Source: Prosthecobacter sp. (GTDB taxonomy: Bacteria; Verrucomicrobiota; Verrucomicrobiia; Verrucomicrobiales; Verrucomicrobiaceae). Taken from it: a DNA stretch of 64,000 nt. Below are positions 1 to 9,682 of the stretch, piece by piece (within the stretch, counting starts at the first letter, position 1; each line of letters begins with the position of its first letter). Location of the stretch: NCBI GenBank assembly GCA_021733925.1, contig JAIPJY010000010.1:62001-126000 (forward strand). Direction: 5' to 3'. Position numbers and translations under genes: made by a program. The notes below the pieces were generated by a model. That model ran no database searches, was not told where the DNA came from, and saw only the letters and a list, made by a program, of their open reading frames with translations.

Positions 1-2
1 AG

Positions 3-899
3 GAATCAGGTGCAACAGCTGTCTATGGCTACTTTGACACTTCTCTCTTTACCTTTAGAGAAGCCAAACGCCTGGGGCTGCGCACGATTTATGAACTGCC
101 TACCCCTTACTGGCGTGCCACGAAGCGTTTTGTCACCGCCGCTCGGCAGTCCAGACCGGAATGGGCGGACACCCTTCCCAGCCCGGAAGAACTCTCTGAA
201 TCCGGGCCCCGACGCGATGAGGAACTGCGCCTGGCTGATCTGGTCGTCGTACCGAGTGATTTCGTAAAGGACAGTCTGGACGAGGCACCGCCGTTTTTAG
301 CGCCAGTGGAAGTTGTCCCCTATGGCTGCCCACATGTAGTCAAACACGATCATCACGTGCCATGTGAAGGAATGCCGCTTCGGTTGTTGTTTGCGGGCAC
401 GGTTTCACAGTCTAAGGGGTTGGCAGATTTGCTGGAGGCTATTGATCCGCTGGGGGGGCAGATTGAACTGAGCGTGGCGGGAGATTTTGCCGGTGTGGGG
501 CAAGTCGCTCAGATAATAGGGAAACCGCAGGTGCGGTTTTTGGGTAGGCTGCCTCACGCTAGCTTGCTGGAGGTGATGCGGCGCCAGGATGTCTGCGTGC
601 TTCCCACTTGGTATGAAGGTCTGTCATTGGTTTTACTGGAGGCCATGAGTCAGGGGTTGCCAGTGTTGACGACGGTTAACTCGGGCTTGGCCGGACTCAT
701 TGAGGAGGGCCGACAGGGCTGGCTGGTTCCCGTGGGCTCCCCCTTGGCTATTCGCGAGCGTCTGGAAAAAATATTGTTTGAACCTTCCAGTCTGCTTTCG
801 AATTCCGCTGAGGCTGCTGAATGGGCGCGGCGACATTCATGGGGCATCTATCGTCAGCGCTTGCAGCAGGCGCTGAATGCCCGACTTTCAATGACTTGA
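3..899 (+). CDS. Glycosyltransferase family 4, 5' end outside window
   Basis: The frame is open from the first bases, so the start lies upstream of the window. The visible part is about 298 residues. It includes a segment that reads VVPSDFVKDSL and VVPYGCP (end of the N-terminal Rossmann domain), then LLFAGTVSQSKGL and the C-terminal nucleotide-sugar site with PTWYEGLSLVLLEAMSQGLP. This E-x7-E pattern is typical of GT4 (GT-B fold) enzymes. It likely transfers a sugar from a nucleotide donor to a growing surface glycan at the cytoplasmic face of the membrane. It opens a glycan operon running to about 11.9 kb. Donor and acceptor cannot be read from sequence. Confidence 0.85.
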   Translation, partial: ESGATAVYGYFDTSLFTFREAKRLGLRTIYELPTPYWRATKRFVTAARQSRPEWADTLPSPEELSESGPRRDEELRLADLVVVPSDFVKDSLDEAPPFLAPVEVVPYGCPHVVKHDHHVPCEGMPLRLLFAGTVSQSKGLADLLEAIDPLGGQIELSVAGDFAGVGQVAQIIGKPQVRFLGRLPHASLLEVMRRQDVCVLPTWYEGLSLVLLEAMSQGLPVLTTVNSGLAGLIEEGRQGWLVPVGSPLAIRERLEKILFEPSSLLSNSAEAAEWARRHSWGIYRQRLQQALNARLSMT

Positions 900-938
900 T
901 CGTTGATCTAAAATTTTTCTCTGACCTTTTCGAACCGC

Positions 939-2408
939 ATGAAGCTGACTATTTCTCAAATGATGGCATTAGGTGCTGTTGGCACCACGGTCATTGTTTT
1001 CCTTGCCATGATGAACTGGCGGCGGGCGGTGCATGCGGCGTTGATCGTGGCACTGCTGGAGGGGGCCATCCGCAAATGGGTATTCCCTCAGGGGTCCGAA
1101 CTGGTGTACTTCTTCAAGGACATCATTCTGCTGGGGGCTTACTTGAAGTTTTTCCTCTTCCCAGATCAGGACGTCCGTGCTTGGCGACTGCGTACCCCTG
1201 GAACATTCATCGCCTGTGTCTGCATTGCTCTTACGTTTTTAGGTGCGGTAAATCTGAACATCGGTTCGATAGTTCTCGCGATTTATGGGCTCAAGATTTA
1301 TCTTTGGTACATTCCACTGGCCTTCATGGTGCCGCTCTTGTTCCGAGATCAACGGCATATGACGACCCTGTTATTCCGTTATTCATTGTTCGCCATTCCT
1401 ATTTGTCTTCTCGGTGTAGCGCAGTTTTTTGCGGGGGCGGATTCGCCGATCAATACCTACGCCACCAGCGATCTGGCGGGAGTGCAAAACGTGGCAACTT
1501 TCGGTGCGGGGCAGGCCGTACGAGCACGAATAACCGGCACATTTTCCTACATTGGCGGACACAATGTATTCGTGATCGTTTTCTTCATCATTTCGCTCTG
1601 CCTTTTCCTGGCTATGGAGGGCAAGCGAAGACTGGTGCTTCTGTTTGGCAACCTCCCTTTACTGCTGGCCAACTCCTTCATGACTGGCTCTCGGGGAGCT
1701 GTATTCAGTCTGCTAGGGATTGCCGCTGTAGTCGGGCTGACGTCTAGCATGAGCCGCGTTGGCAAAGCAAGGAACACGTTTATCTACATGTTTTTCGGCA
1801 TCATCGTGGCCGTGGGGGGGGTGACTATATTTGCAGGCAAGGCCATCGATGCCTTCCAAACGCGACGGAAAACTGCAGGTGATACTTTTGAGGGCAGGGC
1901 CTTTTATCATCCCTTGGCTGCAGTAGGGGCGGCGGGGAAAGTAGTGGACATTATGGGCTTCGGCATTGGCACCTCCCATCCGGCAACTTTGGGCATAAGG
2001 CGCGCGTTAAAGATCCCCAATCCCAAAAAGGAGTGTCCGTATTACGATTCAGAGATCGGACAATGTCTGGCGGAACTGGGGTGGCCCGCTTTTTTAATGT
2101 GGTATGCGTTTCGAATCATGATGTTGATGAACTGCTGGCAGGCATTTCGTCAGTCTCCTCCCTCCATTTTTAAATCTCTGGCGCTGGGTTTTTTCAGCTA
2201 TCACCTGCTTATGTTGTCAGGACAGATGGTGCTTAATCACACGGCCAACGTATTCATTTGCGCCACCTGGGGTTTTTGTCTCATCCCTCGTCTAGAGAGC
2301 GTGGTGCGTCGATCTCGGCCTGGACAATTGCCGCCGACTCGTCCTCCTCTGCAGCAACAACCGGTTTTGCGTGGCAGCCGACATCCGCGGCCAGCGCTGC
2401 GCGGATGA
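939..2408 (+). CDS. Multi-pass membrane protein, O-antigen ligase/polymerase-like
   Basis: A 489-aa protein with about ten hydrophobic segments, beginning around residues 8-27 and continuing to about residue 430, with a larger polar stretch between about residues 300 and 370. This layout (10-12 helices, one long periplasmic loop near the C-terminal third) matches the Wzy/WaaL/O-antigen ligase superfamily. Those proteins polymerise or ligate lipid-linked glycans in the periplasm. Its place between glycosyltransferases supports the role. The last ~13 codons are Arg/Pro-rich and overlap the upstream region of the next gene. Polymerase and ligase cannot be told apart here. Confidence 0.65.
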   Translation: MKLTISQMMALGAVGTTVIVFLAMMNWRRAVHAALIVALLEGAIRKWVFPQGSELVYFFKDIILLGAYLKFFLFPDQDVRAWRLRTPGTFIACVCIALTFLGAVNLNIGSIVLAIYGLKIYLWYIPLAFMVPLLFRDQRHMTTLLFRYSLFAIPICLLGVAQFFAGADSPINTYATSDLAGVQNVATFGAGQAVRARITGTFSYIGGHNVFVIVFFIISLCLFLAMEGKRRLVLLFGNLPLLLANSFMTGSRGAVFSLLGIAAVVGLTSSMSRVGKARNTFIYMFFGIIVAVGGVTIFAGKAIDAFQTRRKTAGDTFEGRAFYHPLAAVGAAGKVVDIMGFGIGTSHPATLGIRRALKIPNPKKECPYYDSEIGQCLAELGWPAFLMWYAFRIMMLMNCWQAFRQSPPSIFKSLALGFFSYHLLMLSGQMVLNHTANVFICATWGFCLIPRLESVVRRSRPGQLPPTRPPLQQQPVLRGSRHPRPALRG

Positions 2409-2415
2409 TGTTTGC

Positions 2416-3297
2416 ATGACCAACACGCGCATTCCAATTTCAGTGGCCGTGCCGACCTGCAGGCGCTTCGCTCAGCTGCGTGTCACGCTGCAGCGCTTGC
2501 ATGCCTGCCTTCCACCACCAGCAGAAATTCTGGTGCATCTGGACGGCAATGACGGCGCATTGCGAGACTTGGTGCAGATTGAGTTTCCCGGAGTGCGGCT
2601 TTTGCATTCAGAGATTTTGATGGGGCCTGGCGGAGCGCGAAATCGTATGATGCAGGAGGCTCGTTACTCTTGGGTGGCACACTTTGACGATGATTCTTTT
2701 CCAAATGACATCGATTACTTTGCCAGGGCTTGGTCTCTCATTACCAGACTGCCCGAAACGGCGGTTTTTTGCGCCAGCATCCTGCCGATGGAGTCACACG
2801 ATGCTCAAGGGCTGTGGCTGCAGGCCGTCTACCCTGGGTGCGGTCATCTGATGAGCCGGGATTGGTTCCTGCGCACGCGGGGTTATCTGCCGATCCCGAT
2901 CGCCTACAATCTGGAAGAAGTGGATGTGGGCATTCAACTTCACGCCATGGGGGGGAGGTGCTTGCAATCCGGGGAACTGCGGGTGTTCCATGACCACCTG
3001 CCTCCAGTGCGCGAAGACGAAAAAACCCAAGTGGGGATGATGATCAACACTGTGCTGTTCCCTCTGCTTCGGTATCCACTACCCTTGCTGCCTCAGGCCT
3101 GCGGCAGTGTGATGAGACGATTGTTCCGCCTGGCTTGGCGACAGGAATGGCGTGTCATTACGCGTGCTCTTTGCATGCTGCCCGCTGCCATCAGGCGCTA
3201 TCTGCCACAGCGAGCACCCGTGAGCACTGCGGCGGCCTGGTCTTGGTTGCTTCTGCGGCGTGTTCCGCAGCGGGTGAGGGTTTCAGCATCAGTATGA
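2416..3297 (+). CDS. Glycosyltransferase family 2
   Basis: The N-terminus reads ISVAVPTCRRFAQLRVTL, the usual GT2 nucleotide-binding strand, followed around residue 95 by HFDDDSFPND, which supplies the DxD-type metal-binding motif of GT-A enzymes. The protein is 293 aa from the ATG at 2416. An in-frame ATG at 2371 lies inside the preceding gene and would add 15 unconserved residues, so 2416 is preferred. The stop overlaps the next start (ATGA at 3294-3297), showing translational coupling. It probably adds one sugar to a lipid-linked glycan in the cytoplasm. Confidence 0.8.
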   Translation: MTNTRIPISVAVPTCRRFAQLRVTLQRLHACLPPPAEILVHLDGNDGALRDLVQIEFPGVRLLHSEILMGPGGARNRMMQEARYSWVAHFDDDSFPNDIDYFARAWSLITRLPETAVFCASILPMESHDAQGLWLQAVYPGCGHLMSRDWFLRTRGYLPIPIAYNLEEVDVGIQLHAMGGRCLQSGELRVFHDHLPPVREDEKTQVGMMINTVLFPLLRYPLPLLPQACGSVMRRLFRLAWRQEWRVITRALCMLPAAIRRYLPQRAPVSTAAAWSWLLLRRVPQRVRVSASV

Positions 3298-5597
3298 GAA
3301 GAGGAAGCATCCATATTTGGGTCCCGGGAATCCAGGAAGGGACAGGTGGCATTCAGGCATTTTCCCGGATCTATGTGCAGGCCTTGGCCGAAGCGTTTGC
3401 TCATTTGGAAATCCGCGTGTTTGTCAAAAACGACCTCCCGCCGCCGGGAGATCTGCTGCGGCTGAAAGGAGTGACGTTTTACTCCATGGCACATTATCCA
3501 AAATGGACGCGCGCCTTGCTCATGGTGGTGGTAGGTCTGGCCGTTGGCGTCAGGGAACGACCGCGCTGTGTGATCACGACCCATCTGCATTTTCAGCCGG
3601 CTGTGCGCATGCTGAACTGGCTCTGCGGTATTCCGGTCATGAGCGTTTTGCATGGCATCGAGGCCTGGAGTCTTCCCAGTGGATTGCGTATTTGGGCCAT
3701 GCGTGCTGCGGACCACCTGATGGCGGTCAGTCATCATACCCGGAAAGTGGTGATTGATTCCTATGGTCTTAACCCTGACAAAATCAGCGTGGTGCCCAAC
3801 ACGTTTGATGCCGACCGCTTCACCATCGGCCCCAAGCCTGAGCATCTGCTGGCACGTTATGGCTTGAAGCCCGGTCAGCCGGTGGTCATGACGGTGAGCC
3901 GTCTGGTCGTTTCTGAGCGATACAAAGGGCATCGTCAAATCCTGCAGGCTCTTGAAAGCATCAGGAATCTATATCCGGATCTTCGCTATTTGGTGGTGGG
4001 CACAGGCGATGACATGCTGCGCCTGCAGGAAATAACAAAAGCCTCCAATCTGGAAGAATGTGTGATCTTTGCCGGCCATATCCCCGCAGAGGAACTTCCT
4101 GATCACTACAAGCTCTGTGATGTCTTTGCGATGCCCAGCAGCAAGGAAGGATTTGGCATCGTATTTTTGGAAGCCATGGCTTCCGGCAAGCCCGTGGTGG
4201 CAGGCAATTTGGACGGATCGGTCGATGCCTTGGATCAGGGCCGTTTGGGCATGCTGGTGGACCCTCATGATCCGGTGAAAATTGCGGAAAAGATCTGCCT
4301 GGCTTTGGAAAAGAAGCCTGCGGAGGCACTATGGAACTCCCCTGAGATGCTGCGTGATGCTGTGATCAGTCAGTTTGGCTATGAGCGGGTGGGGCCGATG
4401 ATGGCAAAGGTTGTGGCCCAACTCATGGAGAATCCAAGTTTCTCTGCGGACAGTGGAGGGGAAGGTAGAGGACAGGAGGTCATTGATCCTCTGCCACATA
4501 TTGTGATTCTGACCCAATTGACTTCACCTTACCAAGTGGAGTTTTTCAACGCCCTGGCTGCTTCTGAAAAATGCCATTTGGAGGTGATCTATCTGACCAG
4601 TCGGGACAAAAACCGGCAATGGGTCATGCCTGGCATATCTCACGGTCACCTCATCCTGTCTGAAAATCCGGGGATGCGTTCGGATGCGCTGGAAGCGATT
4701 CAGCGTGCAGATTTAGTGGTTTTCAATTTTTACACAGACCTATTTGCCCTGCGAGCCATTCGTGAGCGCGTGCACACGCGACGCCCCTGGGTGTTCTGGG
4801 GTGAACGCCCAGGAGCTTATCAGGCGGGTATCTGGGGGGTCATGGCGCGCTGGGTGCTGCTCAGACCATTGCATCGTAATAATGCGCCGATTTGGGCGGT
4901 GGGTGCTTTCGGCGTCGAGGGGTATCGCCGTGAGTTTGGGGGCAGCCGTAGCTACAGCAACATCCCTTATTTTTCGATGCTCAAGCGATTCATGGCTCTG
5001 CCACTGCGCCCTGTTCAGCAGCGCACGTTCTTTTACTCGGGCTCGTTTTCGCCGCGCAAAGGAGTAGATGTGCTGGCTGCCGCCTTTGCTCAGCTGGCAC
5101 GCCAGCATCCTGAGGCACGGCTGGTGCTCATGGGGGCCGGACCATTGGAGGGGAAGCTCAGGCATTTGCTGCGCAATTGCTCCGGCCAGGTAACGTGGCT
5201 TGGATTTCAATCTTGGGACAAGCTGCCCGAGGGTTACGCCCAAGGTGCCATTTTTTGTTTTCCATCCCGTTACGACGGCTGGGGGCTGGCACTGGTGGAA
5301 GCTCTTGCTTCTGGAATGCCTGCAATTGGCACTGAACGAACGGGAGCAGCCATCGAATTCCTTAAATCCGGTAAGTCTGGACGTTTGATTTCTGCGGGTG
5401 ATTCAACTGCTCTGAAGAATGCCATGTTGGAATTGTTGCAACTGCCTGACGCCGAGTTTGAGTGCATGCAACAAGCGGCTCGTCAGTCCGTGGCTGCCAA
5501 CACCTTGGACCAAGGTGTGAAACGCTTCATGGCTTCTGCGACGGATGTCCTGCAAAGCTGGCGGGCACGAGTCAAAACCTCTGTTCGGCCGTTGTAA
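3294..5597 (+). CDS. Two-domain glycosyltransferase (GT4-GT4 fusion)
   Basis: A 767-aa protein with two complete GT-B glycosyltransferase units in tandem. The first spans about residues 1-390 and carries IHIWVPGIQEGTGGIQAF at the start and MPSSKEGFGIVFLEAMASGKP at its nucleotide-sugar site. The second spans about residues 400-760 and carries FPSRYDGWGLALVEALASGMP. A variable, polar linker near residues 380-400 joins them. The start at 3294 overlaps the preceding stop by 4 bp; earlier in-frame ATGs lie within the upstream gene. Two consecutive transfers by one polypeptide are likely, but the donors are unknown. Confidence 0.8.
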   Translation: MRRGSIHIWVPGIQEGTGGIQAFSRIYVQALAEAFAHLEIRVFVKNDLPPPGDLLRLKGVTFYSMAHYPKWTRALLMVVVGLAVGVRERPRCVITTHLHFQPAVRMLNWLCGIPVMSVLHGIEAWSLPSGLRIWAMRAADHLMAVSHHTRKVVIDSYGLNPDKISVVPNTFDADRFTIGPKPEHLLARYGLKPGQPVVMTVSRLVVSERYKGHRQILQALESIRNLYPDLRYLVVGTGDDMLRLQEITKASNLEECVIFAGHIPAEELPDHYKLCDVFAMPSSKEGFGIVFLEAMASGKPVVAGNLDGSVDALDQGRLGMLVDPHDPVKIAEKICLALEKKPAEALWNSPEMLRDAVISQFGYERVGPMMAKVVAQLMENPSFSADSGGEGRGQEVIDPLPHIVILTQLTSPYQVEFFNALAASEKCHLEVIYLTSRDKNRQWVMPGISHGHLILSENPGMRSDALEAIQRADLVVFNFYTDLFALRAIRERVHTRRPWVFWGERPGAYQAGIWGVMARWVLLRPLHRNNAPIWAVGAFGVEGYRREFGGSRSYSNIPYFSMLKRFMALPLRPVQQRTFFYSGSFSPRKGVDVLAAAFAQLARQHPEARLVLMGAGPLEGKLRHLLRNCSGQVTWLGFQSWDKLPEGYAQGAIFCFPSRYDGWGLALVEALASGMPAIGTERTGAAIEFLKSGKSGRLISAGDSTALKNAMLELLQLPDAEFECMQQAARQSVAANTLDQGVKRFMASATDVLQSWRARVKTSVRPL

Positions 5598-5613
5598 CCC
5601 CCAAAGAACTGCC

Positions 5614-7419
5614 ATGTGTGGAATTGCTGGAGTATTAAACTCGCAGGGAATGGAACGAGAAAAACTCTCGGGTTCATTGCAGCAACTCGTCAGTGCGTTG
5701 AAACATCGCGGACCGGATGATCAGGGAGTTTGGTCAAATGCCTCCGGCACTGCGGGGTTTGCACATGTGAGGCTGGCTATTCTCGACCTGTCATCGGGCG
5801 GACACCAGCCGATGCATACGCCGGATGGCAATTTGCACATCACGTTCAATGGTGAGATTTACAACTTTAGAGAGCTGCGCCGGGAGCTTGAGAATGAGGG
5901 AGTGCCATTTCATACTCAGTCTGACACGGAAGTGCTGCTGCGCCTCTATGAAAAACATGGTGCTGCCATGCTGCCGAAGCTGCGTGGAATGTTTGCGCTG
6001 GCCATTTGGGATGATGCTCGCCAGCTTTGCTTTTTAGCCAGGGATCCGCTGGGCATCAAGCCGCTGTATTATACGCTTTCTGGAGGCAGGCTTGCGTTTG
6101 CTTCGGAATTGCGGGCTCTGCAATCAGCGGGACTGGCTGGACGCCAATTGGACGCCGAAGCGCTGATTCGTTACTTTCAAATGGGCTCGGTTCAAGAGCC
6201 GCAGACCCTGTTGGCTGACGTTTATTGTCTTGAAGCTGGCCATTACTTGCAGTGGGAAAATGGAAGTCTGGCAAAGAGCTGCTACTGGCGCGTGGCATTT
6301 GCCAATCAGGAAATGGACCCTCCAGCGGCCGTGCAGCATGTGAGGCAGGCTTTGCAGGACAGTGTTGATGCTCATTTTGTCAGTGATGTTCCAGTGGGCA
6401 TCTTCTTGAGCGGGGGAATTGATTCGACGGCAGTTCTGGCTCTTGCGCGTGCAGGTGGCCATGAGAGCATTGATACCTTTTCCATCGGGGTGGATGATGC
6501 AGAGATGGATGAAGCCGGCCTCGCGGAGCGCACGGCGAAGTTGTTTGGTACGAAACATCACATGCTGCGCCTTGATGCAGTGACGGGACAGCAGGCGTTT
6601 TCAAATTTTCTACACACGATGGACCAGCCCAGCGTGGATGGCCTAAATACCTATGCGGTGTCTGCTTTTGCTGCGCAAAACGGTATGAAAGTAGTGCTGT
6701 CGGGCCTTGGCGGTGACGAATTGTTTGCCGGCTACAAAAGTTTTGATGCCGTCCCCCGGCTGCATGCATTTAACCGTGCGGTGCATCAGTTGCCACTGGC
6801 AGCTGGCATGGCTGGCTGGGCGTTAGAAAGAAACCCCTGCTCAGCCAAGCTGCGCCGAATTGGGTCCATGCTGCGACTCATGCCCACAGTTGAAAGTTCC
6901 TATCGAGCTTTTCGGGGTATCTTCTCTTTGCATGAGGCAAAATTGCTGGCTGCCCGCTATTTGGAGTGTTCCTACGACAGCCTGCCAGATTTACCCAGCC
7001 ATCAAAATCAAGTGGATGATATTCATGACGCTGTAAGCAAGTGTGAAATCACACTCTACATGCGCAATCAACTTCTCCGGGATAGCGATGTGATGAGCAT
7101 GTCCCAAGGATTGGAACTGCGGGTGCCGTTCGTGGATCGTGGCTTGTTTGAGCGTTTGGCCTTGGTTCCGGCGCATCTCCGGTTGCAACGTGGCAAGCAG
7201 ATGCTGCTGGATGCTGTGCCTGAAGTTCCAGAGTGGATCTGGAACCAGCCCAAACGAGGGTTTGTATTTCCATTCGAGAAGTGGCTCGGACAGCAATGGG
7301 GGGACGAGTTTGCTGAGGCCACTCGTAAGATCCCATATAAAGATGCCACATGGTTCAAACGCTGGGCGGTCTTCATGCTGGATCATTGGCTGGAGCGTTC
7401 ATTAATCGGTCAGGCCTGA
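5614..7419 (+). CDS. asnB: Asparagine synthase (glutamine-hydrolysing), AsnB type
   Basis: From the ATG at 5614 the protein begins MCGIAGVL, with Cys2 as the N-terminal nucleophile of class II amidotransferases; longer in-frame starts would bury that cysteine. The glutaminase half (residues 1-210) contains LKHRGPDDQG and FNGEIYNF. The synthetase half contains the PP-loop SGGIDSTAVLAL near residue 267. The length, 601 aa, is normal. It converts aspartate, ATP and glutamine to asparagine, but in polysaccharide loci such enzymes are often thought to amidate sugar carboxylates. Location inside the glycan operon makes that alternative reasonable here. Confidence 0.9.
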   Translation: MCGIAGVLNSQGMEREKLSGSLQQLVSALKHRGPDDQGVWSNASGTAGFAHVRLAILDLSSGGHQPMHTPDGNLHITFNGEIYNFRELRRELENEGVPFHTQSDTEVLLRLYEKHGAAMLPKLRGMFALAIWDDARQLCFLARDPLGIKPLYYTLSGGRLAFASELRALQSAGLAGRQLDAEALIRYFQMGSVQEPQTLLADVYCLEAGHYLQWENGSLAKSCYWRVAFANQEMDPPAAVQHVRQALQDSVDAHFVSDVPVGIFLSGGIDSTAVLALARAGGHESIDTFSIGVDDAEMDEAGLAERTAKLFGTKHHMLRLDAVTGQQAFSNFLHTMDQPSVDGLNTYAVSAFAAQNGMKVVLSGLGGDELFAGYKSFDAVPRLHAFNRAVHQLPLAAGMAGWALERNPCSAKLRRIGSMLRLMPTVESSYRAFRGIFSLHEAKLLAARYLECSYDSLPDLPSHQNQVDDIHDAVSKCEITLYMRNQLLRDSDVMSMSQGLELRVPFVDRGLFERLALVPAHLRLQRGKQMLLDAVPEVPEWIWNQPKRGFVFPFEKWLGQQWGDEFAEATRKIPYKDATWFKRWAVFMLDHWLERSLIGQA

Positions 7420-7446
7420 CAGTCCGCTCCATTATTTAAACAAGCC

Positions 7447-8622
7447 ATGCGCGTTCTTCATGTCATGCCCTCCATGGACCCGGTTTTCGGGGGGCCGGTG
7501 GCTGCCATTCATGTGATGGCGCGTGGATTGTTGAATGCCGGTGTCAGTGTTGACATTGTGACGGTTCACTCCAGTGCTCGATCCAATGTCGCATTTGATG
7601 ACTCACGTGAGGGAGTGAAATGGAGGTCATTTCCCGTTCAATTGGCTGTCTACGGGGTGTCACTTCCGCTGTGGCGATGGCTGCAGGCCCATGTGCATGA
7701 GTATGATCTGGTTCACATTCATGGCGTTTTTAGCTTCGCCAGCCTCATGGCTCAACGCAAAGCCCGTCGCGCTGGTGTTCCTTATGTGGTGCGTCCTTTC
7801 GGAGTTCTCAATCGCTGGGGAATGGAGAGGCGTAAGTCATGGGTGAAGCACTTCCTCTTCAAATGGCTGGAAAAGCCGGAGCTTGATCATGCGCATGCCC
7901 TGCACTTCACCAGCGAAGAAGAGGCGGCGGATGTGGCCCGGTTGGAGATTAAAGCTCCCGGGTTCGTGATTCCGCTAGGGCTTGATTTATCCCCCTACCA
8001 GCAGTTGCCACCGGCCAGCCTGTTTGAAACGCAATTTCCGAACTTCAAGGCGGATAAAACGGTTCTCTTTCTTTCAAGAATCGACGTGAAAAAGGGGCTG
8101 GATCTCCTGCTCCCAGCCTTCAAAGAGGTACTGTCCAAGATCAGTGGAGTGAAACTCATTATCGTTGGAGATGGAGATCAACGTCTGCTGGCTGACCTGA
8201 AACGTGAGGCCGAAGAACTGGCCATCGCTGACAGCATTCTTTGGACCGGTTTTCTCACTGGAGATATTCGTCTGGCGGTGATGGCGAAGGCCACGGTTTT
8301 TTGCCTGCCATCACGTTCCGAAAATTTTGGCATGGCTTTGCTGGAAGCCATGGCTGCGGGTCTGCCGTGCGTCGCGACAGACCAGGTAGCCCTGAGCGTG
8401 GAGGCTGCCAAGGCGGGAGCGGTGAGAATGACCCCGGTCACTGCCGTGGCAGTGGCAGATGCCTTGATCGCGTTGCTGGAGGACCAACAACTACGCATGG
8501 ACTTGTCTGCTAAAGCGCGAGACTATGCCACCCAGAACCACTCCATGGCCGCCGTGGCTGGACGATTGAAGAAATTTTATGAACTGCTGTTCGTCTCGTC
8601 GGCAAAAAATGCCAATCCATGA
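7447..8622 (+). CDS. Glycosyltransferase family 4
   Basis: A 391-aa GT-B enzyme. The N-terminus MRVLHVMPSMDPVFGGPV is the typical glycine-rich start of GT4 proteins. The C-terminal half has LFLSRIDVKKGLDLLL, then IIVGDGD and CLPSRSENFGMALLEAMAAGLP, which carry the conserved phosphate/nucleotide contacts and the E-x7-E motif. It follows asnB by 27 bp and precedes gmd, so it is co-oriented with the glycan operon. It may use GDP-fucose or GDP-mannose because the genes for those donors come next, but this is only inferred from position. Confidence 0.82.
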   Translation: MRVLHVMPSMDPVFGGPVAAIHVMARGLLNAGVSVDIVTVHSSARSNVAFDDSREGVKWRSFPVQLAVYGVSLPLWRWLQAHVHEYDLVHIHGVFSFASLMAQRKARRAGVPYVVRPFGVLNRWGMERRKSWVKHFLFKWLEKPELDHAHALHFTSEEEAADVARLEIKAPGFVIPLGLDLSPYQQLPPASLFETQFPNFKADKTVLFLSRIDVKKGLDLLLPAFKEVLSKISGVKLIIVGDGDQRLLADLKREAEELAIADSILWTGFLTGDIRLAVMAKATVFCLPSRSENFGMALLEAMAAGLPCVATDQVALSVEAAKAGAVRMTPVTAVAVADALIALLEDQQLRMDLSAKARDYATQNHSMAAVAGRLKKFYELLFVSSAKNANP

Positions 8623-8671
8623 GCTCGTGGTGGCGTAACGAACCATGTGAGAAAATGATAAAATCCCCACA

Positions 8672-9679
8672 ATGAAAAAAGCACTCATCACCGGCATTAC
8701 AGGTCAGGATGGCTCGTATCTGGCTGAACTCCTGCTGGGCAAGGGGTATGAGGTGCATGGCGTCATCCGCCGCTCCTCCAGCTTCAACACGGGACGGATT
8801 GACCACATCTACCAGGATCCGCATGTGGATGGGGCGCGGATGATTTTGCATTACGGGGACCTCGCTGATGCGGTGCAGATGGTGAAGCTGCTGTATGAAC
8901 TCCAGCCGGATGAAATCTACAACCTGGGCGCACAGTCGCATGTGAAGGTGTCGTTCGACATCCCGGAATACACGGGGGATGTGGACGGGCTGGGCACGCT
9001 GCGCATTCTGGAGGCGATCCGTGAATCGGGGCTGATGAAAAAGACACGCTTCTATCAGGCCTCATCCTCGGAGATGTTTGGCAAGGTACAGGAGGTGCCG
9101 CAGACGGAGCAGACGCTGTTCTGGCCGCGCTCGCCCTATGGCTGTGCGAAGGTCTTTGCCCACTGGCTGACGGTGAACTATCGCGAGAGCTACGGGCTGC
9201 ATGCCTCCAGCGGCATCTTGTTCAATCATGAGTCGCCGCGCCGTGGGGAGACGTTTGTGACGCGCAAGATCACCCGTGCCGCCACTCGCATTAAATTGGG
9301 TCTGCAGGACAAGCTCCATCTCGGCAATCTCGATGCGAAGCGCGACTGGGGTTTTGCCGGTGAGTATGTGGAGATGATGTGGCTCATGCTGCAGCAGGAG
9401 CAGCCGGACGACTATGTCATCGCGACGAATGAAACCCACAGCGTGCGCGAGTTTTGCCAGGAGGCGTTTGCGCTGCTCGGTCTCGACTGGGAGCTACACG
9501 TGATGCATGACGCCCGCTACGAGCGCCCCGCCGAGGTGGATATGCTCATCGGTAATCCGGAGAAGGCGCGCAGGCAGCTTGGCTGGGAGCCGAAGGTGCG
9601 GTTCAAAGAGCTGGTGAAAAAAATGGTGGACGCCGATCTCAAGCTGGCTGAACACGAGGCCAGATTGAAATTTCTCTGA
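8672..9679 (+). CDS. gmd: GDP-mannose 4,6-dehydratase
   Basis: A 335-aa short-chain dehydrogenase of the extended type. The N-terminus has the NADP-binding [15 protein letters not shown] motif followed by [17 protein letters not shown], a hallmark of Gmd. The catalytic pair is in SPYGCAKV (Tyr-x3-Lys) near residue 156, and the C-terminus has the [12 protein letters not shown] stretch that contacts the GDP-sugar. It converts GDP-D-mannose to GDP-4-keto-6-deoxymannose, the first step to GDP-L-fucose. It sits 3 bp upstream of fcl, which does the next step. Confidence 0.95.
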   Translation: MKKALITGITGQDGSYLAELLLGKGYEVHGVIRRSSSFNTGRIDHIYQDPHVDGARMILHYGDLADAVQMVKLLYELQPDEIYNLGAQSHVKVSFDIPEYTGDVDGLGTLRILEAIRESGLMKKTRFYQASSSEMFGKVQEVPQTEQTLFWPRSPYGCAKVFAHWLTVNYRESYGLHASSGILFNHESPRRGETFVTRKITRAATRIKLGLQDKLHLGNLDAKRDWGFAGEYVEMMWLMLQQEQPDDYVIATNETHSVREFCQEAFALLGLDWELHVMHDARYERPAEVDMLIGNPEKARRQLGWEPKVRFKELVKKMVDADLKLAEHEARLKFL

Positions 9680-9682
9680 AGC

